Position numbers and translations under genes: made by a program | Source: Gammaproteobacteria bacterium | Lineage (GTDB): Bacteria; Pseudomonadota; Gammaproteobacteria; SZUA-229 | Direction: 5' to 3' | Assembly (NCBI GenBank): GCA_013138755.1 | Contig: WTCC01000060.1 | Location: 1 to 5,647, forward strand | Length of the DNA stretch: 5,647 bases | Notes under the pieces: generated by a model | What the model saw: only the letters and a program-made list of their open reading frames with translations | Told to the model about the DNA's origin: nothing | Databases searched by the model: none | Part shown: positions 1 through 5,647 of the stretch, piece after piece | How the letters are laid out: each line of letters starts with the position of its first letter | How positions within the stretch are numbered: the first letter of the stretch is position 1

Positions 1-579
1 GGTTATACGCAGCTGCCAGAATCATTAACAATACTGCAAGATCCTCTGGTGTTAATGGCAGCGGGTTTAATGTATTTTGTCGAATTCTTCGTTGACAAGA
101 TTCCGGGTGTCGATACAGGCTGGGATGCAATTCACACGTTTATCCGTATACCTGCAGGAGCAATGTTAGCCGTCGGTGCAGCTCAGGGGCTGGAGATTAA
201 TCAAGCAGCAGAGCTGGCAGCCGCTTTGATCGGTGGTAGTCTTGCGGCGACATCACATCTAACCAAGGCGAGTACGCGCCTGATAATTAACACCTCGCCA
301 GAACCAGTGACAAACTGGACAGCTTCAATCGCGGAAGACTTTGCCGTTATCGGTGGGCTTTGGGCGGCGTTGAATTATCCGTTGGCGTTTGTTGTATTCA
401 TCGTGGTATTTATTCTATTAGCTATCTGGTTATTACCGAAACTATGGCGCGCAATAAAAGGTATTGTTGCGACTATCCGTGGTTGGTTTGGAAATAAGCC
501 AATTGAGGCGGAAGAGAGTGGTTCATCAGTTAATATTATCGAAAACCTGATCGAATCGAAATCTAAGAAAGTTGAGTGA
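1..579 (+). CDS. DUF4126 family membrane protein (5'-truncated by window edge)
   Basis: The reading frame is open from base 1 and ends at TGA 577-579, giving 192 visible residues. The GTG at 49 lies inside the conserved family sequence, so it is not the start; the true start is upstream of the window, and some tens of N-terminal residues are probably missing. Recognisable DUF4126 blocks appear in order: DPLVLMAAGLMYFVEFF, then DKIPGVDTGWDAIHTFIRIP, then ATSHLTKASTRLIIN, then SPEPVTNW, and finally a long hydrophobic helix (about residues 120-152) ending in a basic stretch. Several other hydrophobic segments support a multi-pass inner-membrane protein. The C-terminus is a short charged cytoplasmic-type tail rich in Glu, Ser and Lys. 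The biochemical function of the family is not known to me. The gene converges with the DUF1513 gene, with 60 bases between the stops, and no clear intrinsic terminator was seen there. Family assignment is confident; no role is claimed. Confidence 0.88.
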   Translation, partial: GYTQLPESLTILQDPLVLMAAGLMYFVEFFVDKIPGVDTGWDAIHTFIRIPAGAMLAVGAAQGLEINQAAELAAALIGGSLAATSHLTKASTRLIINTSPEPVTNWTASIAEDFAVIGGLWAALNYPLAFVVFIVVFILLAIWLLPKLWRAIKGIVATIRGWFGNKPIEAEESGSSVNIIENLIESKSKKVE

Positions 580-639
580 TGTGTTGAATTGATGCTGACG
601 AATGTCAGTTACATGCTGTTCTCGCAGACTCGTTAAAAT

Positions 640-1809
640 TTAATTGTAGAGTCGTTTTGGCATTACATCTCTTAAACTTACCGACCAGTTTAAGAGATGT
701 TCACCTGAGGCTAGTGTGGGCTGGATTATTGAGTCGACCTGTGGTGTTAAATCTTGCATATCAATTTTTACCATCGCCGATTTATTGCTATAGCTGATCA
801 CAAAGTTCTTTTTATCTAAAGTTTGACTTATGCCGCGCGGTTTTTCGAAGCCGAAGGCTTTTATTATTTTTTTATCTTTCATCGACCAGAAAGTCAGTAG
901 ATTTGCTTCCGGATGAGAAATAGCTGCGATCTGGTTTTTGTTATCGATAGCTATGCTCAGAGCTTCTCCAGTCATTCTCTGAATAACTACATCAGGTTGG
1001 CTCATGGTTATCGTATCTTTGTTCTCTTGTCGGAAACTGATGCCGCCTAATGCAGTTTTGTCATCGGTATTGATGGGTGCAGAGGCGATGACGATGTCGT
1101 TATTATCAGTGATTTCGAAATGCCCGCAATTTAATTGTTGATCATCTAGCCTTATACGTTCGATTAACTTTTCTGTTGTTAAATCGATACTGACCAATGA
1201 AGGTGTGTGAAAGCCGGCGCCTGAACTTCCAGTGTTGCTAACGGTTAAAACATTGTCTTTTAATTGGCAGTCGTGTGGTTCCAGCCCTAAAGTTGGCAGC
1301 TGATGTGTTGAAACAAATGTTTCGGTGTTTCTAATGCTGATACTGCCTTGTCGGTTATCTTTGTTTGTCTCTACACAATAGAGTGTCTTGCCATCCTTGC
1401 TGAAGCTGGCATGACCGGAAAACAACTGGTTGTTATCGGCTTGTAATTGTCGAACGACTGCTTTGGTTTGCAGATCAATTTCGCAGGCATTGTGGCCATT
1501 TTTTTCGAAGCAGAAAACTCGGTATTTGTTTCTTGGGTCGATATAGATGCCGTGAGCTAGAAATGCTATATCGATGACTCTTTTTTCTTGTTGCGTCATA
1601 TTGATTACGATCAACGCATGTTGAGTTTTTTCACCATCTAAATAACTTCCTCCAGAAAGGAAAATATCTTCGTCGACGTTAAGAAATTTCTTATGTGTGC
1701 AGGAGATAAGACCACTGCCGACTGCGCTGACGGCGAAAGTTTTTAAGAATTGTCGGCGATTTAGAGGCATATTCAATAGTGTTGCTGCTGTGGTTTGTGG
1801 ATAGAGCAT
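640..1809 (-). CDS. DUF1513 protein, predicted Tat-exported lipoprotein
   Basis: The gene encodes 389 residues from ATG 1809, or 376 if translation starts at the in-frame ATG at 1770-1768. The second start fits a normal short signal n-region better (MPLNRRQFLK), but neither start has a good Shine-Dalgarno, so the choice is open. In the long numbering the twin-arginine motif is R18-R19 followed by QFLK. A hydrophobic stretch follows, and then a lipobox L34-I-S-C37, so the protein is likely exported folded by Tat and lipidated on Cys37; no Asp follows the Cys, which fits outer-membrane sorting. The mature part shows DUF1513 hallmarks: HGIYIDPRNKYRVFCFEK, GHASFSKDGKTLYCVETN, LGLEPHDCQL and GHFEI. 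These repeats resemble beta-propeller blades. Known DUF1513 genes often sit beside imelysin and di-haem peroxidase/oxidoreductase genes in iron-related clusters, but no such partner is visible here. Ligand and role are unknown. The last 20 codons contain a strong inverted repeat (665-700). Confidence 0.9.
   Translation of the reverse strand: MLYPQTTAATLLNMPLNRRQFLKTFAVSAVGSGLISCTHKKFLNVDEDIFLSGGSYLDGEKTQHALIVINMTQQEKRVIDIAFLAHGIYIDPRNKYRVFCFEKNGHNACEIDLQTKAVVRQLQADNNQLFSGHASFSKDGKTLYCVETNKDNRQGSISIRNTETFVSTHQLPTLGLEPHDCQLKDNVLTVSNTGSSGAGFHTPSLVSIDLTTEKLIERIRLDDQQLNCGHFEITDNNDIVIASAPINTDDKTALGGISFRQENKDTITMSQPDVVIQRMTGEALSIAIDNKNQIAAISHPEANLLTFWSMKDKKIIKAFGFEKPRGISQTLDKKNFVISYSNKSAMVKIDMQDLTPQVDSIIQPTLASGEHLLNWSVSLRDVMPKRLYN
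665..700. repeat. Perfect 14-bp inverted repeat inside the 3' end of the DUF1513 gene
   Basis: Arms ACATCTCTTAAACT (665-678) and AGTTTAAGAGATGT (687-700) are exact reverse complements separated by 8 bases (679-686). On the minus-strand mRNA this forms a 14-bp hairpin spanning codons for EHLLNWSVSLRDV, just before the stop at 642-640. It would also form in any plus-strand read-through transcript from the DUF4126 gene. Neither side is followed by a T-tract, so it does not look like a standard Rho-independent terminator. It could be a 3'-protective hairpin, a non-canonical bidirectional terminator or a protein-binding palindrome. The repeat is directly visible; the role is inference. Confidence 0.8.
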
Positions 1810-1862
1810 AGCTTACAAAAAATACCAACCATCTGCTGATTGATTTTATTGATACTGCCATT

Positions 1863-1908
1863 GTGTATTTACTAGTAGAACTTAAAGTCGTTTAAGGTGA
1901 AAATACAC
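1863..1908. repeat. Nested inverted repeat in the divergent intergenic region
   Basis: Outer arms GTGTATTT (1863-1870) and AAATACAC (1901-1908) are perfect 8-bp complements. They enclose a second perfect inverted repeat, CTTAAA (1881-1886) and TTTAAG (1891-1896), around the tetraloop GTCG. The unpaired inner segments are asymmetric (10 and 4 bases). The element lies between the divergently transcribed DUF1513 gene and the unrecognised gene that starts at 1948. It could be an operator serving one or both promoters, or a structured 5' leader 40 bases before the downstream ATG. A weak -35-like TTGATA (1849-1854) lies just to its left, but no good -10 pairs with it, so no promoter is called. Confidence 0.55.
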
Positions 1909-1935
1909 TCGAATTTTATTAATAGCGGTTTTGTT

Positions 1936-1940
1936 AGAGG
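1936..1940 (+). promoter_or_regulatory. Ribosome binding site deciding the start at 1948
   Basis: AGAGG, seven bases before ATG 1948, is a good Shine-Dalgarno match. The longer in-frame GTG at 1897 directly abuts the TTTAAG arm of an inverted repeat and has no Shine-Dalgarno, so 1948 is preferred over 1897. Confidence 0.7.
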
Positions 1941-1947
1941 GTTTGTA

Positions 1948-3108
1948 ATGCAGTCTGGTCCAAGAGAAATTGTCACCCCGTTTCGTCCTATCCCATTGGA
2001 TATCCCTGAGGGGATGGCTAATAATGAGTTTTTCAATAGTACTGAGAATTTAAACGACCTCGAGCATAACAATGGTCTGTTGAAGAATCAGGAGGATTTA
2101 CTGCTATATCGTAAAGCGCTGGGACACACTAACGAATTTGATACTTCTATCATCTACAACACGTCTAAGTCGATATTGGATCCATTAGGGCGGCCAGTGC
2201 GCCGCACACAGGTGCCAGAAAGAACTAAAAATTCCTGGAATCGTATGAATCAAATAATTATTGATTATATGATAGAGCAATATCCTGACCCTGATGAGGC
2301 GTTAATACTTGCGGGTGAAGCAAGTCTGGATGCAACCTGGCCGTTGACCTCGCCGGGTGTCCCCAGTATCCGGATGCTTCACAATCACTTCATGGTGTTT
2401 GATAAAGAGCAGTTACGTAATGCTGCGTTAGCGGATGAACGTAATCCGAATCTAACCGACGGTGGTCAGCACAGCTTATTTCAATCTTACATGGGTGATG
2501 TCTACAGTGATTTCTTTGCGTCACTGGATTTTGATATCTTAAATCAGATGAGCAAAGACTCATCAAAAATCGAATTAACCGGTTATCCGCAGGGGCTGCC
2601 GAGCTGGAAGATTCGCGGCGGTGCTGAAGCATTAAAAGACATTAACTTCTGGAAAGAATATGATCAGATTCTGAAGGGTTTTATCGATTTTTACCGTGCT
2701 TTCTTCACCCAGGTCTCAACTCGCAATGCACCTGTGCCTGATGATTCTTACTTTCCAGATCAGATCGAGAATATTTTGCTGTTTAATAATTGTTTTATTA
2801 GCTCCGCTAAGAAGGTTAGAGATCTATGTGTAAACGATGCTAAGTACGCGAATCTTATACGTTGGCAACCAGCGTTTAAGCAGTTGATCTACCGAAATGA
2901 CGAAGGTGATCTAATCGTAACGATCAGCCAGAACTCGATCGGTAATGCAATTACCGAGCTGTTAGGTGTCGTCGTTAAGCGTGTGCCTGATGCGGCAGCT
3001 TATGAAGTGGCAGAACCTGCATTGATTGAACGCCTGCTAGAAGTAAGAGCGCGTCTGATCGATGCCGATCTGGGTGAAGGTATAGAAACACCTTACTGGT
3101 CAGCTTAA
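1948..3108 (+). CDS. Uncharacterised 386-residue soluble protein
   Basis: I do not recognise this protein family. The ORF runs from ATG 1948 (with AGAGG upstream) to TAA 3106-3108. It has no signal peptide, no membrane helix, and a mixed charged and aromatic composition, so it is probably cytoplasmic. The N-terminal roughly 60 residues are polar and Asn/Glu-rich. A conserved-looking core follows: a helix-like segment NRMNQIIIDYMIEQYPDPDEA, then GEASLDATWPLTSPGVPSIR and MLHNHFMVFDK, placing two histidines at H145 and H147. Later come GYPQGLPSWKIRGGAEAL, an aromatic-rich WKEYDQILKGFIDFYRAFF, and a C-terminal part with IRWQPAFKQLIYRNDEGDLIVTIS. The His-X-His strand is loosely reminiscent of HIT/GalT-type nucleotide-binding folds, but the third histidine of a HIT motif is absent and I do not assign that family. 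The gene lies 33 bases upstream of the yqiB-like gene on the same strand, with no terminator between them, suggesting an operon. The coding call is strong; the function is unknown. Confidence 0.85.
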   Translation: MQSGPREIVTPFRPIPLDIPEGMANNEFFNSTENLNDLEHNNGLLKNQEDLLLYRKALGHTNEFDTSIIYNTSKSILDPLGRPVRRTQVPERTKNSWNRMNQIIIDYMIEQYPDPDEALILAGEASLDATWPLTSPGVPSIRMLHNHFMVFDKEQLRNAALADERNPNLTDGGQHSLFQSYMGDVYSDFFASLDFDILNQMSKDSSKIELTGYPQGLPSWKIRGGAEALKDINFWKEYDQILKGFIDFYRAFFTQVSTRNAPVPDDSYFPDQIENILLFNNCFISSAKKVRDLCVNDAKYANLIRWQPAFKQLIYRNDEGDLIVTISQNSIGNAITELLGVVVKRVPDAAAYEVAEPALIERLLEVRARLIDADLGEGIETPYWSA

Positions 3109-3141
3109 AACGATTGCTGCCTTTGTTTTATACTGATACCC

Positions 3142-3678
3142 ATGGAACGCTCTAAACAACTTAATCTTTCTGGCTACGGCTGTGAAGATGTAGACCCTAA
3201 GGGTTTTGTGAGCCTGATGGACCTGTATGAAAATAACTATATGCGTCTGCGGCGATTGATTCCTGATCTGTCTTCGCTGTCTGATAATTCTATCTCTGAT
3301 CTGCAAGGTTGTTTGAGCTTGCACATGACAGTGCTGGAGCGCACCAAGTTCACCACGACTCTGTACCTGACCTATTATTTCGAAGAGACCACCAAAAGCG
3401 TCGCTGAGCCTGCTCTGACGATCCGTTTATATCATGATGCGCATCAGGCAGAAGTGTTGACCGGGCATCTTCAGCATGGACGCAAACAATACGATCATAT
3501 TCCAGAAAAAGCGATAAAGATTAAGTGGAAGCTGAACCGATTTTTGTATAAATGGTTGGGGTATTGTCTGTATCTTGGGCATGATTTCTCCCTGGCTAAT
3601 TCTGCCGTATTTAACGATTCAGAAGAGCAGAGTCGGCTCCTGGGCCTGCCGACTAAACGGGCTGTCAAAAAAGCTTAA
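3142..3678 (+). CDS. yqiB: DUF1249 family protein (YqiB-like)
   Basis: This 178-residue protein matches the DUF1249 family, represented by E. coli YqiB (about 140 residues, function not established to my knowledge). Visible family blocks are ENNYMRLRRLIPDL (30-43), LERTKFTTTLYLTY (65-78), the signature LTIRLYHDAHQAEV (92-105), and NRFLYKWLGYCLYLGHDF (132-149). Relative to YqiB it carries roughly 15-20 extra N-terminal residues and a polar, basic C-terminal tail (about 150-178, ending in KRAVKKA). There is no signal peptide or clear membrane helix. ATG 3142 is the first start that keeps the whole domain, but it lacks a Shine-Dalgarno. A TATACT hexamer at 3129-3134 would, if a real -10, place transcription initiation at about the start codon, though no good -35 is seen. 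The gene follows the unrecognised 386-residue gene by 33 bases and precedes gyrA. In E. coli the homologue instead sits with nudF, cpdA and parE. The symbol is by family resemblance. Confidence 0.85.
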   Translation: MERSKQLNLSGYGCEDVDPKGFVSLMDLYENNYMRLRRLIPDLSSLSDNSISDLQGCLSLHMTVLERTKFTTTLYLTYYFEETTKSVAEPALTIRLYHDAHQAEVLTGHLQHGRKQYDHIPEKAIKIKWKLNRFLYKWLGYCLYLGHDFSLANSAVFNDSEEQSRLLGLPTKRAVKKA

Positions 3679-3725
3679 ATCTCCTTAAGTTTCTCCTGTT
3701 TAATGGTGCGGCTAAGTGTCGATTG

Positions 3726-3734
3726 TGTTACTAT
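3726..3734 (+). promoter_or_regulatory. Candidate extended -10 promoter for gyrA
   Basis: TGTTACTAT fits an extended -10 (TG, one base, then TACTAT at 3729-3734). No good -35 lies 16-18 bases upstream, which an extended -10 can tolerate. It would start transcription near 3741 and give a leader of about 100 bases containing the hairpin and T-tract at 3751-3774. An alternative sigma70-like pair is TTGAAA (3742-3747) with TATTTT (3766-3771), spacer 18, which overlaps that hairpin. Neither is certain. Confidence 0.3.
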
Positions 3735-3750
3735 CGGATGCTTGAAAAGA

Positions 3751-3774
3751 CGCATCTTAATGCGCTATTTTTTT
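3751..3774 (+). terminator. Hairpin plus T-tract: terminator of the yqiB-like gene or gyrA leader attenuator
   Basis: CGCAT (3751-3755), loop CTTA, ATGCG (3760-3764) form a perfect 5-bp stem. CTA and then seven Ts (3768-3774) follow. An A-run at 3745-3748 could pair with the T-tract and lengthen the stem. The position, 73 bases after the yqiB-like stop and before gyrA, suits a Rho-independent terminator. The stem is short, so efficiency may be modest. Confidence 0.5.
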
Positions 3775-3797
3775 GCCAGAAACACAACCGCATACGT

Positions 3798-3810
3798 GGC
3801 TTTTAAAGCC
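3798..3810. repeat. 13-base near-palindrome upstream of gyrA
   Basis: GGCTTT (3798-3803) and AAAGCC (3805-3810) are perfect 6-bp complements around a single T. As RNA only a weak 5-bp stem with a 3-base loop could form, so if functional it is more likely a DNA-binding site in the gyrA leader. It lies 6 bases before the mini-ORF start at 3816. The role is unproven. Confidence 0.3.
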
Positions 3811-3815
3811 GTTAA

Positions 3816-3839
3816 ATGGAACTAGATACCCATCTCTAA
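3816..3839 (+). CDS. Seven-codon leader mini-ORF (MELDTHL) abutting gyrA
   Basis: ATG at 3816-3818 opens a seven-codon frame ending in TAA at 3837-3839; the gyrA ATG follows at the very next base and in the same frame. Neither ATG has a recognisable Shine-Dalgarno. If translated, ribosomes terminating here could reinitiate on gyrA. This may equally be chance; there is no direct evidence of translation. I list it because the junction is exact and the gyrA start is otherwise unsupported by a ribosome binding site. Confidence 0.25.
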   Translation: MELDTHL

Positions 3840-5647
3840 ATGACTGAATTCGCGAAAGAAATATCCCCGGTAAATCTCGAAGACGAAATGCGCCAATCCT
3901 ATCTGGATTACGCCATGAGTGTAATTGTCGGACGTGCTCTGCCTGACGTTAGAGATGGTCTGAAACCTGTGCATCGTCGTGTGCTTTATGCGATGAGTGT
4001 TCTTGGCAACGACTACAATAAACCTTATAAAAAATCGGCACGTGTTGTCGGTGATGTTATCGGTAAGTATCATCCACACGGTGATACCGCCGTCTATGAC
4101 ACCATCGTTCGTATGGCGCAGCCTTTCTCATTGCGTTATATGTTGGTCGATGGGCAGGGTAACTTTGGTTCTGTCGACGGTGATGCCCCAGCGGCGATGC
4201 GTTATACCGAAGTACGAATGTCTAAGATTGCCCATGAACTTCTGGCCGATCTGGACAAAGAAACCGTTAATTTTGCTGAAAACTACGATGGGTCAGAATC
4301 TGAACCTGTGGTTATGCCAACACGTGTACCTAACATGTTGATCAATGGTTCAACCGGTATTGCTGTGGGTATGGCAACCAATATGCCGCCGCACAATCTT
4401 GGTGAAGTGATCAGTGCCTGCTTGGCCTTAATCGAAAACCCAGAGTTATCGATTGATGAGCTGATGGAGCATATACCAGCTCCCGATTTGCCGACAGCAG
4501 GTTTTATCAATGGTGTGAAGGGTATTCGGCAGGCATACAAAACAGGCCGTGGTCGTATGGTAATGCGCTCTCGTGCCGAGATAGTCGAAGATGCCAAGGG
4601 TAAGCAATCAATTATTGTTAGCGAATTGCCTTACATGGTAAACAAGGCGCGCCTGATCGAGCGTATAGCTGAGTTAGTCAAAGAAAAACGTATCGAAGGT
4701 ATATCTGCGCTGCGTGATGAATCTGATAAAGATGGTATGCGGATCGTTATCGAGATCAAGCGCGGTGAAGTGGCTGATGTACTGCTTAATAATCTGTTTT
4801 CGCAGACAGCTATGCAGAGTTCGTTCGGTATCAATATGGTGGCGCTAGTCGAAGGGCAGCCGCAGCTGCTTAATCTGAAACAGATTCTAGATGCGTTTCT
4901 TCGCCATCGTCGCGAAGTGGTTACACGCCGTACTATTTATGAATTACGCAGGGCGCGTGCGCGTGCGCATATCCTGGAAGGCCTCGCACTCGCGTTGGCT
5001 AACATCGATGAAGTCATCGAGATGATTAAACGGTCGGCTAATCCAGCAGAAGCAAAATCCGGTTTACTCAATAAGGTATGGCCAGCAGGCATGGTCGTTG
5101 ATATGGTCTCGCGTGCAACTGCTGATGCCGATGTTAATGCTTCGCGGCCAGAAGATCTTGATCCGAGATATGGTCTCAAGGATGATGGTTATTATCTTTC
5201 AGAGGTTCAAGCGCAAGCTATTCTTGATCTGAAGCTGCATCGTTTGACAGGTCTTGAGCAGGATAAAATTGTTAATGAATTCCAGCAGATACTGGATATT
5301 ATTAAAGAGTTAATTGAGATACTGTCTAATCCGGCAAGGCTGCTAGAGGTTATACGCGAAGAGCTCGAAGAAATTCGAGATAATTACGCTGATGCCCGGC
5401 GCAGTGAGATCATGCAGGATGAGCTTGATTTCGATATGGAAGATCTGATCACAGAAGAAGATGTGGTCGTGACCTTCTCGCATGAAGGTTATGCAAAATC
5501 ACAGCAGTTGGATGTTTATAACACCCAGCGTCGTGGTGGTCGTGGCAAGTCTGCAACGTCGATGAAAACAGAAGACTTTATCGATAAATTATTTGTTGCC
5601 AATACGCACGATACTTTACTCTGTTTCTCAAGTCGCGGAAAAGTGTA
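3840..5647 (+). CDS. gyrA: DNA gyrase subunit A (3'-truncated by window edge)
   Basis: This is the A subunit of DNA gyrase, the type IIA topoisomerase that with GyrB introduces ATP-driven negative supercoils. The first 602 codons are present; the rest of the C-terminal domain lies beyond the window. The start at 3840 is fixed by colinearity with E. coli GyrA from residue 1 ([12 protein letters not shown] against MSDLAREITPVN). Visible landmarks are [24 protein letters not shown] (20-43), the quinolone-region HPHGD with Thr83 and Asp87, catalytic Tyr122 in AAMRYTE (codon 4203-4205, preceded by Arg121), [16 protein letters not shown], the coiled-coil segment around [22 protein letters not shown], and the intact GyrA box QRRGGRG at 563-569, which separates it from ParC. 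Thr83 is a normal wild-type residue in some gammaproteobacteria, so resistance is not implied. No Shine-Dalgarno precedes the start. The frame is uninterrupted. Confidence 0.98.
   Translation, partial: MTEFAKEISPVNLEDEMRQSYLDYAMSVIVGRALPDVRDGLKPVHRRVLYAMSVLGNDYNKPYKKSARVVGDVIGKYHPHGDTAVYDTIVRMAQPFSLRYMLVDGQGNFGSVDGDAPAAMRYTEVRMSKIAHELLADLDKETVNFAENYDGSESEPVVMPTRVPNMLINGSTGIAVGMATNMPPHNLGEVISACLALIENPELSIDELMEHIPAPDLPTAGFINGVKGIRQAYKTGRGRMVMRSRAEIVEDAKGKQSIIVSELPYMVNKARLIERIAELVKEKRIEGISALRDESDKDGMRIVIEIKRGEVADVLLNNLFSQTAMQSSFGINMVALVEGQPQLLNLKQILDAFLRHRREVVTRRTIYELRRARARAHILEGLALALANIDEVIEMIKRSANPAEAKSGLLNKVWPAGMVVDMVSRATADADVNASRPEDLDPRYGLKDDGYYLSEVQAQAILDLKLHRLTGLEQDKIVNEFQQILDIIKELIEILSNPARLLEVIREELEEIRDNYADARRSEIMQDELDFDMEDLITEEDVVVTFSHEGYAKSQQLDVYNTQRRGGRGKSATSMKTEDFIDKLFVANTHDTLLCFSSRGKV

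Noticed and set aside
595..608. CTGAC-GAAT-GTCAG hairpin after the DUF4126 stop as a terminator
   Set aside because: The stem is only 5 bp and no T-tract follows on the plus strand; too weak to annotate as a terminator.
627..653. GACTC...GAGTC inverted repeat enclosing TTAAA-A-TTTAA around the DUF1513 stop
   Set aside because: Short arms, asymmetric internal spacing and no T-tract on either strand; likely chance in AT-rich sequence.
1872..2072. 66-residue minus-strand ORF
   Set aside because: It overlaps the well-supported start of the plus-strand gene and has no recognisable domain; treated as an antisense shadow. The same applies to the minus-strand ORFs at 2390-2632, 3100-3324, 3822-4079, 4283-4597, 4631-4834 and 4937-5179.
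3135..3833. 9-base repeat GATACCCAT just before or at the yqiB-like start and again before gyrA
   Set aside because: Many chance 9-mer matches are expected in a window of this size, and the two copies sit at different distances from their start codons.
4086..4088. Thr at GyrA position 83 in the quinolone-resistance-determining region (E. coli has Ser)
   Set aside because: Thr83 is the wild-type residue in several gammaproteobacteria such as Pseudomonas aeruginosa, and Asp87 is intact; there is no basis for calling resistance.
3997..4341. 114-residue plus-strand ORF inside gyrA
   Set aside because: It lies in another frame entirely within the highly conserved gyrA breakage-reunion region and has no family features.
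4951..4969. GCGCGT-type alternating purine-pyrimidine repeat in gyrA
   Set aside because: It encodes the RARARA part of a conserved helix (E. coli has RKARDRA); the short repeat follows from codon use and is too brief to claim Z-DNA or slippage.

Overview
The window looks like ordinary chromosomal sequence from a gammaproteobacterium of moderate, by eye slightly AT-leaning, base composition. The main evidence is a GyrA that aligns almost residue for residue with the E. coli protein, and a DUF1249 (YqiB-type) protein, a family I know mainly from Gammaproteobacteria. A genus cannot be named from this sequence. No rRNA, tRNA, CRISPR array, insertion sequence, integrase or phage gene was seen.

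Layout from left to right. (1) Positions 1-579 (+): the 3' part of a DUF4126 membrane protein whose start lies off the left edge. (2) Positions 640-1809 (-), convergent with it: a DUF1513 protein with a twin-arginine signal and a lipobox, so probably a Tat-exported lipoprotein with a beta-propeller fold. (3) Positions 1810-1947: a divergent intergenic region holding a nested inverted repeat. (4) Positions 1948-3108 (+): a 386-residue soluble protein that I do not recognise. (5) Positions 3142-3678 (+): a DUF1249/YqiB protein, 33 bases after gene 4 and probably co-transcribed with it. (6) Positions 3679-3839: a leader or intergenic region with a hairpin plus T-tract, a candidate extended -10 promoter and a seven-codon mini-ORF. 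(7) Positions 3840-5647 (+): the first 602 codons of gyrA (DNA gyrase subunit A), running off the right edge.

Nothing indicates that these genes form one pathway. The unrecognised gene and the yqiB-like gene form one likely transcript. gyrA looks separately expressed, and the DUF4126 and DUF1513 genes stand apart. The points most worth a second look are non-coding or structural: a perfect 14-bp inverted repeat inside the 3' end of the DUF1513 gene, the nested inverted repeat between the divergent genes, and the gyrA leader, where a short in-frame ORF stops immediately before a gyrA start that lacks a Shine-Dalgarno sequence. I found no convincing new multi-gene system.
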